64,000 bases of DNA, taken from contig CAJNDS010000012.1 in assembly GCA_905221605.1 (NCBI GenBank), positions 62,001-126,000 on the forward strand, given 5' to 3'. The notes beneath the pieces are model-generated. The model had not been told where the DNA came from. It saw only the letters and a program-made list of their open reading frames with translations, and made no database searches. A program made the translations under genes and the position numbers. The stretch is from Symbiodinium natans. Lineage: Eukaryota; Sar; Dinophyceae; Suessiales; Symbiodiniaceae. Shown one piece after another: positions 27,000 through 37,680 of this stretch. Position 1 is the stretch's first letter; the number at the start of each line of letters is the position of its first letter.

Positions 27000-28664
27000 T
27001 GCTAAACTGACGGAGCTTGGGGGGGGGGGGGACTTTCTAGCATAGTGAAGACTTCAGGGTTTGGGGTTTAGGCCGTAGGGCCTACGGGCTGACATAGATG
27101 GCCTTGCATTTCTTTGGGGAGTTGTGCGATGGGGGGTGTAGAAGGGATTCTGGGTTACCAGACCTCGGGACTAATTGCTAATAGTACTTCCTTAGGGTCC
27201 CTTTGTAACGAAACGATAATAACCCCAAAACCCTATTCTAATTATTCAGACCCCTATATTATGCAGGTACTTGGCTGCTGGCCGGTGCGCTGTCAGATAT
27301 CTTGGTGGCGGCCCCAGTAGTTGACTGGGTTTTGGAGTACCATACTTTAATACTTCTTTTGGGTTCTGGCTTCGTTCCTAGTATAGCTACTTATACCTAA
27401 AAAGCATATACGTTTTCCCAGGGTCTACTCCAAAGTAGGGTTGAACCTGCAAAAACCTCGAAAGCTTTCAACCCCTAAGGCCTGGGATTTCAAGAAGGAA
27501 ACGTACGCTTGCCCCTATGGATCAGGGTAGAAAAGAGCCCTACGCCTGGAGCCCTAAGCATGGAGCAGGGCCACGGGCTCGTGGCGCCTCCTCGTAGCTG
27601 GCAAACCCCTGAGCATTAGGGTAATCCCTACGCATCTTGTTGAACATGCTGCGTGGTGGAGGGTTTCAAGCTCCAAGGGTTAAGGTTGAGCCCACGCTGG
27701 TGGGCTTCGGGCATCTGCAGGGAAGGCATGAACACCCCCAGAGCCCTGAGCACCATGTCTGCTGGCTTGTGTTGTGTGTTGTGTATGGGAATGCTAGAAT
27801 TCATGGACTTCTTCGCCTTAGTTTCCTAAAACCTTGAACGCTGAACCCTGAATGTAGCCTGCTTAAGTTGGGATTAGCGGTTTGGGTGGGGTACAACGGT
27901 GCAGGGGCGGGAACAATGGTGCAGGGCCTGGCGTGTTTCAGGCGGTTCGGGCGCCGAAATCCTCAACCCTCAGCCCTAAACGCGAAACCCTAAGGCGGGA
28001 AACCCCAAACCGCCAAAGGCCCCTAAAGCCAACGACTGGGAGGCTGACCATTTTAGCAGCAATCTTGACCTCCTGCTTCGACAAAAGAATATCTTGGCAG
28101 AACGGCACGTTGCCGCTGGGCCGCATTCCCCTCCAAGGGGGTTTGGGTTTGGGGCCTCGGGCCTAGGGTGTAGGGTTTGGGGGTTTGGGTGTTCGTAGGG
28201 TTTGGGCTTCTAGCCGGAAAAAGACATACGTAAACATATGCCATGGTTACAGATGCTCAGAGTAGGCAGTCGAGACTTGTCCTCTTTCACAAGGCTCAAC
28301 TGTTGCAGAAGATAAGAATAAGATAGTAAGGCATCGAGATTCAGGGTTTTCCCCAAATCCTGCAACTCTCACATACCCCATCCTTAGGAGGCCCCCCCAG
28401 GCACCCAAGAGGGCAACCCGATACTGGGAAGCTCTCATATCGGGTTTAGTGGGTCCTAAAACCCTGGAACTCGATGGTTTCGGAGCTTTCGAAGCTTCGG
28501 GGCCTTAAGGGTTAAGGGTTTCAGGATCCCCTACCTTTGTTCAATGGACAGGGCCTGGTCCTAGGACCAAGGTTAAGGGTCGGGGATGTTTCAGGGGCCC
28601 TAAGGGGCCCAAGGCTTCAAGGATTGAAGGGTCTGGCTTGTGTCCCTAGGTCCTTGTTCAGCAG
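27000..28664. other. Unassigned sequence with a dispersed repeat
   Basis: It contains a G run at 27018-27030 and the repeat at 27166-27270. No convincing gene. An open stretch near 28050-28135 reads on the minus strand as MRPSGNVPFCQDILLSKQEV, with possible GT donors after it; it could be an exon of a minus-strand gene, but I cannot confirm the borders. Confidence 0.35.
27166..27270 (+). repeat. Dispersed ~105-bp repeat, copy A
   Basis: It shares an ordered set of landmarks with 58912-59022: CTAATTGCTA/ATAATTACTA, TGTAA, ATAAAAACCCC-like, TCTAATTAT and CCCCTATATT. Divergent; both copies are on the plus strand. Confidence 0.55.
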
Positions 28665-28753
28665 TCCCTAAACCCTAAACCCTAAACCCTAAACCCTAAA
28701 CCCCAAACCCTAAACCCAAAACCCCAAACCCCAAACCCTAAACCCTAAACCAG
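28665..28753 (+). repeat. CCCTAAA array
   Basis: About twelve units with CCCCAAA and CCCAAAA variants. Confidence 0.93.
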
Positions 28754-28754
28754 A

Positions 28755-29630
28755 GAGCCCTGATTTCAAGCCCAGGCTATGTGGATTTCTGGTTTGCGTG
28801 TGTCGCACCGCGTGGCTGGCAGCACGGGGCCTACTTGGCAGACACACCGCGGGGCCTAACGTGTGATTGTCATCATTGTCACACTGACATCATCATCGTC
28901 AGCATTGCAATTTTTCCTTATCGTTACTGCCGGTACTATCAGTACTAGCATGATTATCACTACCATGACTATCATTGCGATCATTGCATTATTTTCATCA
29001 CCGCCCGTATTCTCATTGTCATCATTGTCACAATTGTTCTCAGTGCAGCCGTACTACCATCATTATCATTATCACCAAGGCACAGTTATTAGTATTTTTG
29101 TCATATCATGATTATCACTATCATGATATCCATGGTTTTCACGATCATCGTTACTATCGCTCCTGCTATTCATTCCCATGCCATCTTCACTATCATTTGG
29201 TAGAGCTCATCATGGTAGCATCGTCGTGAAACATGGCTTTCATGACCATGGAGGAGATCATCACGGTGAGAAACTCTTATCATTATTCTGAGCTTATCAC
29301 CAGTGAGATCATCACGGTGAGAAACTCTTATCATTATTCTGAGCGTATCACCAGTACGATGGTTCTTGCTATGATTCTTATGCTGCTTCTTCTACGACAA
29401 CTGTGTATACATTCTATGTATGTATACATGTATGTCTTCGTCTACCAAGGAGAAGTACCATCGTCAGATTTGGCTGCAAGAGGGCGAGGAGGAAACCGCG
29501 CCATTGGGCACTGCTCGACTCCTCCCCATCTTGCCTCTGTCCGAAACCCTAAGCTCCAAACCCATGCAGTCCGAAAACCCGAAGCCCTAAACCCATGCAG
29601 TCCGAAATCTGAGCCCGGACAAACCCTACA
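28755..29630. other. Degenerate (ATC)n region with a 51-bp tandem duplication
   Basis: 28865-29240 is imperfect CATCAT/TCATTATCA repeat. At 29253-29354 a 51-bp unit beginning GAGATCATCACGGTGAGAAA occurs twice. Unique sequence at 28785-28860 is open (GYVDFWFACVAPRGWQHGAY after CAAGCCCAG), but no donor is evident. Confidence 0.6.
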
Positions 29631-29637
29631 AACCTTG

Positions 29638-29806
29638 AACCCCCCAAACCCCTGAACCCCAAACCCCAAGAACCCCAAGAACCCCAAGAACCCCAAGAAC
29701 CCCAAGAACCCCAAGAACCCCAAGAACCCCAAGAACCCCAAGAACTTCAAGAGCCCCAAGAGCCCCAAGAGCCCCAAGAACCCCAAGAACCCCAAGAACC
29801 CTAAAC
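29638..29806 (+). repeat. AAGAACCCC 9-mer array
   Basis: About 18 units of the 9-mer with a few AAGAGCCCC, derived in composition from the C-strand repeat. On the minus strand it reads as repeated LGF, which explains the 155-codon frame 29442-29909. Confidence 0.93.
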
Positions 29807-29813
29807 CATGCAG

Positions 29814-29915
29814 CTGATGAGGCATGAGAGGTTCAGGTTCATATCCGAGCGGTGGCCTGTTAAGAGCTGCGGTCCTAAACTTCGAGACAGTTCGCCTCGG
29901 GCCAGCCACGGGGGG
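29814..29915 (+). CDS. Candidate internal exon (island 6), unrecognised
   Basis: 102 bp, 34 codons, in phase at both ends, between CCCTAAACCATGCAG and GTTTCGG. The frame begins [21 protein letters not shown] minus alternative ends at HQLH|GTTTAGGG. Confidence 0.35.
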
Positions 29916-30266
29916 GTTTCGGACTTAGGGTGTAGGGTTTGAGGTTTCAGGGAGTAGGGTGCAGGGTGTGCGGTTCAGGGATGGCCCTCCCCCCATCAGC
30001 GTCTTACGGGGATTTTCTCAGCTTTCGTCTTGCCAACCCTCAAGTTCTTTTGAGCCCAAAGCCCCAAACCCCCAATTTTTCTACAACTCGAGTTAAGCCC
30101 TCATCCCGAAACCCGAAAGCCCAAGATCATCTACACTCATGGGGTTTTGCATATGTGAAATCCTAAACTTTAGGATTTCACATGCGCGAAAGCCCTAAAC
30201 CCTAAACCCTTAGGCCCTTAGGCCCTTAAGCTTAAAGCCCTAAGCCCTCCGTCTGCTTTTTGAAAG

Positions 30267-30382
30267 CTTCAAGAAGACGACTTCAACGGAGGAGGTTGTG
30301 CCCCTTCCACCTGCGAGTCCGCTTCTACCTGTTCTGTGCAATTCCGAAGCAAGCAGTCGAGGCGGGACACCCCTGCACTAAG
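30267..30382 (+). CDS. Candidate internal exon (island 7), basic, unrecognised
   Basis: 116 bp after TTTTTGAAAG, with a good donor AAG|GTAGGG. The open frame includes RRRLCPFHLRVRFYLFCAIP. The F-x-L-R-V-x-F-Y stretch faintly recalls FERM domains, but I would not name it. Preceded by a CCCTAAA/CCCTTAG patch at 30190-30245. Confidence 0.38.
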
Positions 30383-30490
30383 GTAGGGTTCAGGGCTTAG
30401 GGTTGAGGGTTGAGGTTTAGGGTTTAAGGTTTAGGGTTTGGGCTCTAGGGTGTAGGGTAGCTGCAAGGTTTCGGGTTTCAGGGTTTAGGG
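30383..30490 (+). repeat. TTTAGGG-type array
   Basis: GTAGGGTTCAGGGCTTAGGG then TTGAGGG and TTTAGGG units, starting exactly at the presumed donor. Confidence 0.88.
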
Positions 30491-31255
30491 GGTTCAGACG
30501 ATTTTCCCCACCTCTCCCCCCCGCCCCCCCAAAGCTATCGGGGAGAACCAGCAGGGATTGGAGGCTTGTGGTTTTGCTGGTAAGGAATGTGGCCACCTCC
30601 GAAAGCCCGAAGAGCCCACCTTCACCCCCGCCTTCCCCTCCCTCCTCAACGTTGAGAGTGTCACCAGGAGTTTCTTCTGTCCTCTTATGATTGCGCTTCA
30701 TGCAACGTGTCAGTGGAACGAGAGACGAGGGCCTGTCCTTACCGAGTCTGTCCTGAGGGCATGACCCCAAAGTCGGAGTCGAGAACCTCTGAAGAGCTGG
30801 CTGCCTTAGCAGGTATCCTTCGTTTACGAGCCCCCCGTTTTCTGCTTCGCCTTTCAGCGTTTCTTCTCCGCCCACAGGCGAGATCTCCCAAAGCATCATC
30901 ATGGACGAGAACCTTTTCCGGAAGGACCCCCCTGAGCCTTTGAGCCGAAGGCTGGAAAAAAAGCCGTAAACCCGGGAAGTAGCAGAAGTCACATGATGCC
31001 TACGGTGAAGGATCCCAAGGTCCGGAGCTTGCTGTCTCACAGCAGCCTCTTCCAACTCCTCAACCCCTGAAACCCCGAATCCTGGCAAGCCTGGACCTCT
31101 CTTCTTGGGCCTTCTGGTGTTTGAGGGCCTTTGTGCCGACACCTTGGGCCGAAGCAGTTTGCAACCAGGAGCTGTCCATGAAGAGGGCGGCCAGCAGCAG
31201 AGGAACTGGAAAGGTACTGTCCCAGGCGTCCCAGGCGATCGCTTGGGATGGCTGT
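30490..31255. other. Intron-like sequence with a 241-codon minus frame
   Basis: A minus frame (30417-31142) is open for 241 codons, Gly/Arg/Ser-rich with no recognised domain, and its end runs into the TTTAGGG array. A 63-bp segment at 31143-31205 could be a minus exon (PLLLAALFMDSSWLQTASAQ, bordered by TTTCCAG and GTGTCGG), or a plus exon ending GGAAAG|GTACTG. Confidence 0.3.
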
Positions 31256-31345
31256 AGCCTAAACCCTAAACCCTGAACCCCACGCCCTAAGCCCTAAGCC
31301 CTAAGCCCGAAGCCTTAAGCCCTGAGCCTTAAGCCCTAAACCCTG
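31256..31345 (+). repeat. CCCTAAA / CCCTAAG array
   Basis: Mixed units with CCTTAAG and CCTGAGC variants. Confidence 0.9.
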
Positions 31346-31441
31346 AACTTAGGGGTTGACGGTTTTGGGTGTTCGTGGCTGAGGGGAGTTCAGGGCGTAG
31401 GGCTTAGGGTTAGTCCCCCAGATGCTTTCAGATCCTACCAG

Positions 31442-31512
31442 TTACTAGGGTTTAGGGTTTAGGGTTTAGGGGTTTAGGGTTTAGGGTTTAATTAGGGTTT
31501 AGGGTTTCGGGT
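31442..31512 (+). repeat. TTTAGGG array
   Basis: About nine units with one TTTAGGGG and one AATTAGGG. Confidence 0.93.
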
Positions 31513-31762
31513 TATTGGGTGTCCATACCTTCATGGTGTCAGTGCCATTCAGTTCGAAAGGGGGCGGCATAGGCCCAGGAAAGGGATGCGCAGCTTGCCA
31601 GGAAGGATCGACTGCTTTGCTTCTCAGGGACCTCTTGATGTCTTTCGGAGATTCTCTGACCCTCTGTGCCAAAACCCGAAACCCTCAAACCCCTAAAACC
31701 CCTAAAGCCCTCGAAGCCCCATAGAGCCCCTGAACCCTCCCGAACGCATCCGTGGAACGCAG

Positions 31763-31841
31763 GGCCCGATGGTTTCGCCTAGAAGCAGTGGGAAGCTGAG
31801 AACTCTCTTGCTCCAGCGTCGTTCAAGCAGTCTTGTCCAGG
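31763..31841 (+). CDS. Candidate internal exon (island 8), unrecognised
   Basis: 79 bp, GAACGCAG|GGC...CCAGG|GTTGAGGG. The frame starts GPMVSPRSSGKLRTLLLQRR and stays open. The donor repeat variant is TTGAGGG. Preceded by CCCTAAA-like sequence at 31680-31740. Confidence 0.38.
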
Positions 31842-32202
31842 GTTGAGGGTTTAGGGTTTGGAGGCGTTTAGCGTTTGGGGCGTTGGGGGACTGGGGTCAG
31901 GATTTAGTTTGTTTGGATTTTAAGTGTGTCTTTCGGGGTTTATCTGAGTGTATTGGTGGCCCCTTATGCACAACCCACCTCGCCGGCCCGGATTACGAGA
32001 TTCCTTCGAGCTTCTCGGCTTTAGCTATTTGGCCGCCTGTACTTGTTGGGCCGTTGAAGGTTTTTTGAAGCTTTACAGTCTTTGGCCGCCCAGGTCATTG
32101 GGGGTAGTTTATGAGTTTTAAGTGAAAGGCTATTCCCGCCTATCGAGGGTTTAGGCGCAACAGAGTTTAAGCACTTACCACAACAGGCCACCCCAAACCC
32201 CA

Positions 32203-32334
32203 AAGTTTAGGGTTTAGGGGGGTTTAGGGGGGTTTAGGGGGGTTTAGGGGGGTTTAGGGGGGTTTAGGGGGGTTTAGGGGGGTTTAGGGGGGTTCAGAGT
32301 TTAGGGTTTAGGGTTTAGGGTTGAGGGTTTAGGG
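32203..32334 (+). repeat. 11-bp GGTTTAGGGGG array then TTTAGGG
   Basis: Seven near-perfect copies of an 11-mer (32215-32295), followed by heptamers. A homogenised long-G variant. Confidence 0.95.
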
Positions 32335-32865
32335 ATACCTGGAAGCCTCTGGGCTTTTTTGGTGCTCTGATTTCGAGGCTCCTCGCAGGCAACAGGCAAC
32401 AGGCATGGCGTATGGGGTTTTAGGGGTTTCTTCCTTGGACCCCGAAGGTTGTATTCTTTGGTTTTGGGATGTCTTGGGGCCCCTCTTTAAGGATCCCTAA
32501 TGGGGAATAGCTGGCATACTAGGAGTATGGTGTATGGGGTTGCTGGGTCAGAACAAACTGACCTGAGCAGGAGCAGCACAGAGGTTTTTTTTTTTTTTTT
32601 TTTTGTTAAACAGGATTTTGGGGGGTTCCGTGGCTGTTAGTGGGTTCATGACTTTGGGGGGGGGGGGGGGGGCGACATCTTTTTTCTTTTTGTTTCCTTT
32701 CTCCGGGCCGGCGCCGGACACTACTCAGTGGGTACTTACAATAGGGTCTAGGGTTTACAGCTTAATGTTTGGACACATAGTACAGCTGGTGCCTTTCAAT
32801 CTAGAGGGGGGGATCACCACCCCTCCTTGTCATAGGCACGCCACATGGGCAGGGCCCTTACTCGG
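32335..32865. other. Unassigned sequence with T and G homopolymers
   Basis: A T run of about 19 at 32586-32604 and a G run at 32656-32672. A 99-codon plus frame (32603-32902) starts in the T run and ends in the next array; not credible as a gene. Confidence 0.5.
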
Positions 32866-32957
32866 AAACCCTAAACCCTTAACTCTAAACCCTAAACCCT
32901 AAACCCAAAACTCTAATCTCTAACCCTAAACCCTAAACCCCTAAACCCTAAATCCTA
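32866..32957 (+). repeat. CCCTAAA array
   Basis: About twelve units, some with extra C, ending CCTAAATCCTAAG at the next island. Confidence 0.93.
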
Positions 32958-32959
32958 AG

Positions 32960-33061
32960 CAAGTCCCTGAAAGGCATGCCTGGTATGGTGGAAAGTGGCG
33001 TCTGCGGCGTCTTCTCGAGGCCATTTGCTCAGCTTTCAGTATTCGGGCCCAGGGCTATAGA
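32960..33061 (+). CDS. Candidate internal exon (island 9), unrecognised
   Basis: 102 bp, 34 codons in phase at both ends. Borders are CCTAAG and GTAGTTTAGATTG. The frame reads QVPERHAWYGGKWRLRRLLE and continues with a plausible amphipathic composition. One of the more protein-like islands. Confidence 0.42.
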
Positions 33062-33079
33062 GTAGTTTAGATTGTCGGT

Positions 33080-33186
33080 AGGGTTTAGGGGTTAGGGTTT
33101 AGGGTTTAGGGTTTAGGGTTTAGGGCTTGGGGTTTAGGGTTTAGAGTTTCGGGTTTAGGGTTTAGGGTTTAGGGTTTAGGGTTTGG
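33080..33186 (+). repeat. TTTAGGG array
   Basis: About 15 units. A related GGGCTGTGGGC variant tract follows at 33390-33475, after a TA microsatellite. Confidence 0.95.
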
Positions 33187-33567
33187 GCGGGGGACGCTGT
33201 GGACGCTGTGGACGCTTGTGTGTTCTGTCTCTGTGCGTGCCTTTTTTTGCGCGTGTGTTCTATTCCTTTGATTATTTTTTCAGGCCCTGGCCTAAAAACA
33301 ATCACACACACATATATATATATAGATAGATATATATATATATACATACATATATCTGTAGGGTTTAGGGTTTACGGTTTAGGGTTTAGGGTTCGGGCTT
33401 TGGGCTGTGGGCTTTGGGCTTTGGGCTGTGGGCAGTGGGCTGTGGGCTGTGGGCTGTGGGCTGTGGGCTTTGGGGAGCCAGGTTGCCTGTTTGCGATGTT
33501 GAAATTGGGGGCTCAGGGTGTGGTATGGGTTCAGAAGACAATGGCAACTTCTCAGTTCTCAAGCACC

Positions 33568-33677
33568 AAGACCCCAAACCCCAAACCCCAAACCCCAAAC
33601 CCCAAACCCCAAACCCCAAACCTTAAACCCCAATCCCCAAACCCTGAACCCTAAACCCCAAACCCTGAACCCTAAAG
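33568..33677 (+). repeat. CCCCAAA / CCCTAAA array
   Basis: Eight CCCCAAA units then mixed CCCTGAA and CCCTAAA, leading into island 10. Confidence 0.93.
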
Positions 33678-33685
33678 CCCTGGAG

Positions 33686-33808
33686 GAAGCGGAATCGGGG
33701 GGATCCTGCAAAGCTGAGCTCGACTCCAAAGCTCCAAAGCTCCATAGAGCCCTGGAGCCTTGTGCCAGGCAATCGAGCACGTCGCAGGACGGACCTACTG
33801 GTCCCCCG
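33686..33808 (+). CDS. Candidate internal exon (island 10), unrecognised
   Basis: 123 bp, 41 codons in phase, between CTGGAG and GTTTAGGG. The frame begins EAESGGSCKAELDSKAPKLH; hydrophilic with several Ser/Lys. Exact acceptor uncertain because several AGs precede it. Confidence 0.38.
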
Positions 33809-34285
33809 GTTTAGGGTTCAGGGTTCAGGGTCTTAAGGGTTTCGGGTTTAGGGTTCAGGGTCTTGAGGGTTTAGGGCTTAGGGTTCAGGGTCTTGAGGGA
33901 TTGGGGTTTAGGGTTCAGGGTCTTAAGGGTTTAGGGTTTAGGGTTCAGGGTCCTAAGGGTTGAGGGTTTTGGGTTTAGGGTTCAGGGTCCTAAGGTTCAG
34001 GGTCCTAAGGGTGAAGGGTTTAGGGTTCAGGGTTAAGGGTTTAGGGTTTTGGGTCCTAAGGTTTTAGGGTTTTGAGGGTTTAAACCTCGATCTTTCCGGA
34101 ATCCAATGGCAAGCTGCCGCAGGATGTCTTCCCTGCTATGAGCAGCAGAGGTGCCCACGGTTCGGAAGGGGGGGGGGGGCGCTTAGGGTTTAGGGTTAGG
34201 GTTTAGGGTTTAGGGTTTAGGGTTTAGGGTTTAGGGTTTAGGGTTTAGGGTTTAGGGTTGAGGGTTTAGGTTTTAGGGTTTAGGG
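33809..34285 (+). repeat. TTTAGGG arrays with higher-order variant
   Basis: To 34085 the heptamers are arranged in a higher-order unit of about 42-44 bp (TTTAGGGTTCAGGGTCTTGA). From 34182 to 34285 they are near-pure. A G run separates them near 34168. Confidence 0.93.
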
Positions 34286-34289
34286 ATCA

Positions 34290-35559
34290 GCCCCATTTTC
34301 AGATTGAACGAATTACGAAAAAGGACGACACGAGGGGTGGGGGTGATAAGGCGAGGGGCAGCTTTCCGGGGGGGGCTCTTCTTGTGTGCCGGGACTCAAA
34401 AAGAGCTGGCATAGCCTAGGAACTCTGTAAGGTATGGCTTGGCATGATGGCATCGTCTTGGTACGCGTACGGGTCTGGTTGTGTATAGGACAGAAGAATT
34501 CGGGGCCCCTTCAAGAGGGGAAGGGGCTTTAGGCTTGCCCTAAGCCCCTAAACCTCGAAACCCCCCAAGCCACCAAACCCTAAACGATACAAAAATCCCG
34601 GTAGTTTACCTCGGTTCAGCAGTGGCTCTGCAGAGTTGTTGCAATTTCAGGGGAGTTGCTCTGAGCCTGAGTCCCTTCCTTCTACCGTTTCATAAGGGGG
34701 CCTTGCCGATGGTCAAAGATGCCCAGAGGGGCGCCCATGTGCTTAACAAGCTCTATGATACATGTAGGACAGGCATCCGGAGCCGGAGACATACCCAGAT
34801 GCCTATCTTACTCCTAAACATGTCCTTTATATCAGAACACCACCATGGACCCTATCAGTTTCTGGCAGCTTAGTTGATCTATCTTTTACCCACGGGTGAG
34901 GAGATAAGACTGCACACTGGCTGAGGAAGCGATCGGCTTGAGTGGGTGATCCTACCCTTGCTGCAGGAGGGCACCGAGGGTTTTCAAGGCAAATCTGCAA
35001 AGGACACTGTCCAGGCTCTTATGACCTCGGGGGTGGGGTAGGATGATATCGTATCGGTGCTCCTGTAGCTAACTTGGTTGATGAATCCCCCCCTCCACTC
35101 CCGCGACAGCAAACACTGCGCGTCGACCGCCGTCTCAAAAATCTCGAATTATAGGGTTGTGTAGTTATTGCTTCGGGGGTCGAGGGGGGCGTCCCTACAA
35201 GGTCCGAAGCCGTGCTTTCAGGAACGGCCGCAGAACCACAAAAACTTCGGTTCTCCATTTCCGAAGCTCCAAATTCAGCACGATTGGGCAGGGGTGGCGC
35301 ATGAGAAAGCAGGCGGCCACCTAAAGAGACTTCTGCCCAGGCGAATATAGGAGTCGCAGGCCATGATGAAATCCAGGAGCCTTAGGCTCAGACCATTATC
35401 GTTCTTGTAAGAGCACGACGATAGGAATGATGCGGACTACCCAAACTACCCTTAGGCAGGCCCCTGTATGAATGGGGCCTGAGAAGCCTCTATGGTGCGA
35501 AGAACCCAAAAGAATGTTACGCACTTTCTGGGGTCGTGCTTTACAGGGCTTATTGTCGA
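34290..35559. other. Unassigned unique sequence
   Basis: No tandem repeat and no recognisable domain. Short plus frames at 34622-34873 and 35168-35350 are unremarkable. A 17-bp segment at 35549-35565 (TTTACAG|...|GTTAGGG) could be a micro-exon. Confidence 0.4.
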
Positions 35560-35630
35560 GGCAGTTAGGGTTAGGGTTCAGGGTTTAGGGTCTAGGGTCT
35601 AGGGTTTAGGGTTTTAGGGTTTAGGGTTCA
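35560..35630 (+). repeat. TTTAGGG array
   Basis: About ten mixed units (TTCAGGG, TCTAGGG). Confidence 0.92.
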
Positions 35631-35792
35631 GGGGACTTCTGTGGCCAACAACCCCGGTCCTGTCTGGACGCACCTTGCAGGACTTCACCGTGCGGGAGGC
35701 CGGCGGGGTTTGTGGTTTTAGTTGCATACTCTCCCCCTCGCAGCCCGAGCATGAAAACTCAGCTACCCCCCACCCCTCACCCCACCACCTCC

Positions 35793-35850
35793 CCCTAAAC
35801 CCGAAACCCGAAACCCTAAACCCTAAACCCTAAACCCTAAACCCTAAACC
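35793..35850 (+). repeat. CCCTAAA array
   Basis: Eight units, the first two CCCGAAA, ending CCCATGTAG at the next island. Confidence 0.93.
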
Positions 35851-35857
35851 CATGTAG

Positions 35858-35956
35858 CATCATAGGGCAGCGGCTCAGAGGATGGCACCCGCACATTGCC
35901 TTGAACCCTTTCACCGCAACTTTGCTTTTAGGGTCGTTGCTTTTTGTAGCTCAAGG
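35858..35956 (+). CDS. Candidate internal exon (island 11), unrecognised
   Basis: 99 bp, 33 codons in phase, between CCCATGTAG and GTTAGGG. The frame begins HHRAAAQRMAPAHCLEPFHR. It contains no stop in this frame over the full length. Confidence 0.35.
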
Positions 35957-36139
35957 GTTAGGGTTTTGGGGCTTGGGGTTTAGGGTTTAGGGTTTAGGCT
36001 TTCTGAGGGGTCGGGTGCTTCTTTGTCATTCCTACCCCAAACCCCAAGCCCGAAAGCATAAACCCTAAGCCCTGAGCCCAAAACCCTAAACCCGAAACCC
36101 AAAACCCCGGGACCCCCTAACCCCAAAACCCCCCAAAAG

Positions 36140-36221
36140 GCCTCCCTTCACGAAGGTACCCTTTGAAGTTCGCCTCCAGATCGGCTACGACATTACAGGT
36201 CCCACCTCCGGGTCTCTTGAG
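36140..36221 (+). CDS. Candidate internal exon (island 12), unrecognised
   Basis: 82 bp between CCCCAAAAG and GTTTGGGG. The frame reads PPFTKVPFEVRLQIGYDITG then PTSGSLE, an ordinary beta-strand-like composition, and is among the most protein-like islands. Two arrays flank it: C-strand at 36030-36135 and G-strand at 36222-36370. Confidence 0.45.
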
Positions 36222-36370
36222 GTTTGGGGTTTAAGGTTAGGGTTTAGGATTTGGGGTTTAGGGTTTGGGGTTTCGGGGTTCAGGGTTTAGGGTTTGGTGT
36301 TTAGGGTTTGGGGTTTGGGGTTTAGGGTTTGGGGTTTGTGATTTCGGGGTCAGTATGGGTTTGGGGTTTG
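36222..36370 (+). repeat. TTTAGGG / TTTGGGG array
   Basis: Alternating TTTAGGG and TTTGGGG units starting at the presumed donor. Confidence 0.92.
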
Positions 36371-36612
36371 CTTGTCCAACCTCGCGATTGAGGGTTTAGG
36401 TTAGGGTTTGTTTGTTTGCTTTTTGCTTCTTCTGGTTCGCTTTGCCTTTCGCATTAGGTTAGTCTTACTTACCAGGCTTTTTGGGGAGATTTGGGCCTAA
36501 AAGGGTGGAGATTTGGGAAGGTGTCGGGTTTAGGGTTTAGGGTTAGGGTCCCTTCTTTGGGGGGCTGATGTCAGGGTCCTTGTTGGGAAGTGCTCACTCT
36601 AGGGTTCGCAGG

Positions 36613-36672
36613 GTTGGTAAGGGTTTAGGGTTTAGGGTTTAGGGTTTAGGGTTTAGGGTTTAGGGTTTAGGT
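36613..36672 (+). repeat. TTTAGGG array
   Basis: Eight pure units. Confidence 0.95.
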
Positions 36673-36833
36673 TGGCGGGGCCCTGGATCCTGGTCAAAAC
36701 CGAAAAAATCTGGGGCTTGACCGGGTGCAAAACACGGGGCCAGAATGAAGAAATGCTGGTGCCAAGTCTAGGGCAAAAATCGACAAAATTCAGGGCCTGA
36801 AAATCGACAAAATTCAGAACCCCCAGCCCCCCA

Positions 36834-36962
36834 GCCCCAGCCCCAGCCCCAGCCCCAGCCCCAGCGCCCCAGCCCCAGCCCCAGCCCCAGCCCCAGCCGC
36901 AGCTCCAGCCCAGCCCCCCAGCCCCAGCCCCAGTCCCCAGCCCCAGCCCAGCCCCAGCCCCA
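36834..36962. repeat. (CCCCAG)n tract
   Basis: Hexamer run with a few CCAG shortenings. It gives the Gly/Ala/Trp-rich minus frames at 36653-37264 and 36768-37139, which I do not treat as genes. Confidence 0.93.
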
Positions 36963-36975
36963 CACTTCAACTGAC

Positions 36976-37240
36976 GGGTCCGGACGTTCCGGCGTGTTCC
37001 GACGGGTTCCGACTCGTTCCGACGGGTTCCGACGGGTTCCGACGGGTTCGCGGGCCCACAAACCTGCAACCTGGTGCAGGAGCTGGTGCGCGAATCGTTG
37101 AGGTCCAAAAACCGGTGTGCGCAATGGACGCCTCCCCATCCTCCGATGAAAACTTCGGAAACCCGTTGTTGGAACCCGTAACCCGTCGGAACCCGTCGGA
37201 ACCCGTCGGAACGGTCGGTTCGCGCACCAGCTCCCGCACC
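36976..37240. repeat. Foldback repeat with GTTCCGACGG arms
   Basis: The left arm (about 36990-37050) repeats GTTCCGACGG. The right arm (37180-37215) is its reverse complement over about 35 bp. A second inverted pair, GGAGCTGGTGCGCGAA (37078) and its complement (37219), lies beside it. Resembles a foldback or MITE-like element. Confidence 0.65.
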
Positions 37241-37303
37241 AGCTTGCGCACCAGCACTGCGCACCTGAATCTGGGTAGAGTTATGAGTTCCAGGGCCCCG
37301 CCA

Positions 37304-37400
37304 AGGTTTAGGGTTTAGGGTCTAGGGTCTAGGGTTTAGAGTTTAGGGTTTAGGGTTAGGGTTTAGGGTTTAGGGTGTAGGGTTGAGGGTTGAGGGTTAT
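37304..37400 (+). repeat. TTTAGGG array
   Basis: About 13 units with TCTAGGG and TTGAGGG variants. Confidence 0.93.
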
Positions 37401-37521
37401 CTTGGGAACAGGCCTTTTGCTCCACTGCCTTTAAACCCTAAACCCTAAGCCCTAAACCCTACAGGTGAGCCGTAAACCCCTACGTTTCCAGTCCGAAGCC
37501 CTAAAACTTTGAATCTGTCAG

Positions 37522-37576
37522 TGGTCCCATTAAGCAGGAGTGGAGGAGGGACCTCCCGCTCAACCATAGCCGTTCA
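37522..37576 (+). CDS. Candidate internal exon (island 13), unrecognised
   Basis: 55 bp after AATCTGTCAG and before GTTTAGGG. The frame reads GPIKQEWRRDLPLNHSRS. Confidence 0.33.
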
Positions 37577-37680
37577 GTTTAGGGTTCAGGGTTCCGGGTT
37601 TAGGGTTCAGGGTTTAGGGTTCAGGGTTTAGGGTTCAGGGTTCAGGTTTAGGGTTCTTAGGGTTTTTAGGGTTTAGGGCA
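37577..37680 (+). repeat. TTTAGGG / TTCAGGG array
   Basis: Alternating units, beginning at the presumed donor. Confidence 0.93.

Noticed and set aside
30417-31142. 241-codon minus-strand gene
   Set aside because: No recognisable domain, its 3' end is translated TTTAGGG array, and competing frames are open; mentioned only as unassigned sequence.
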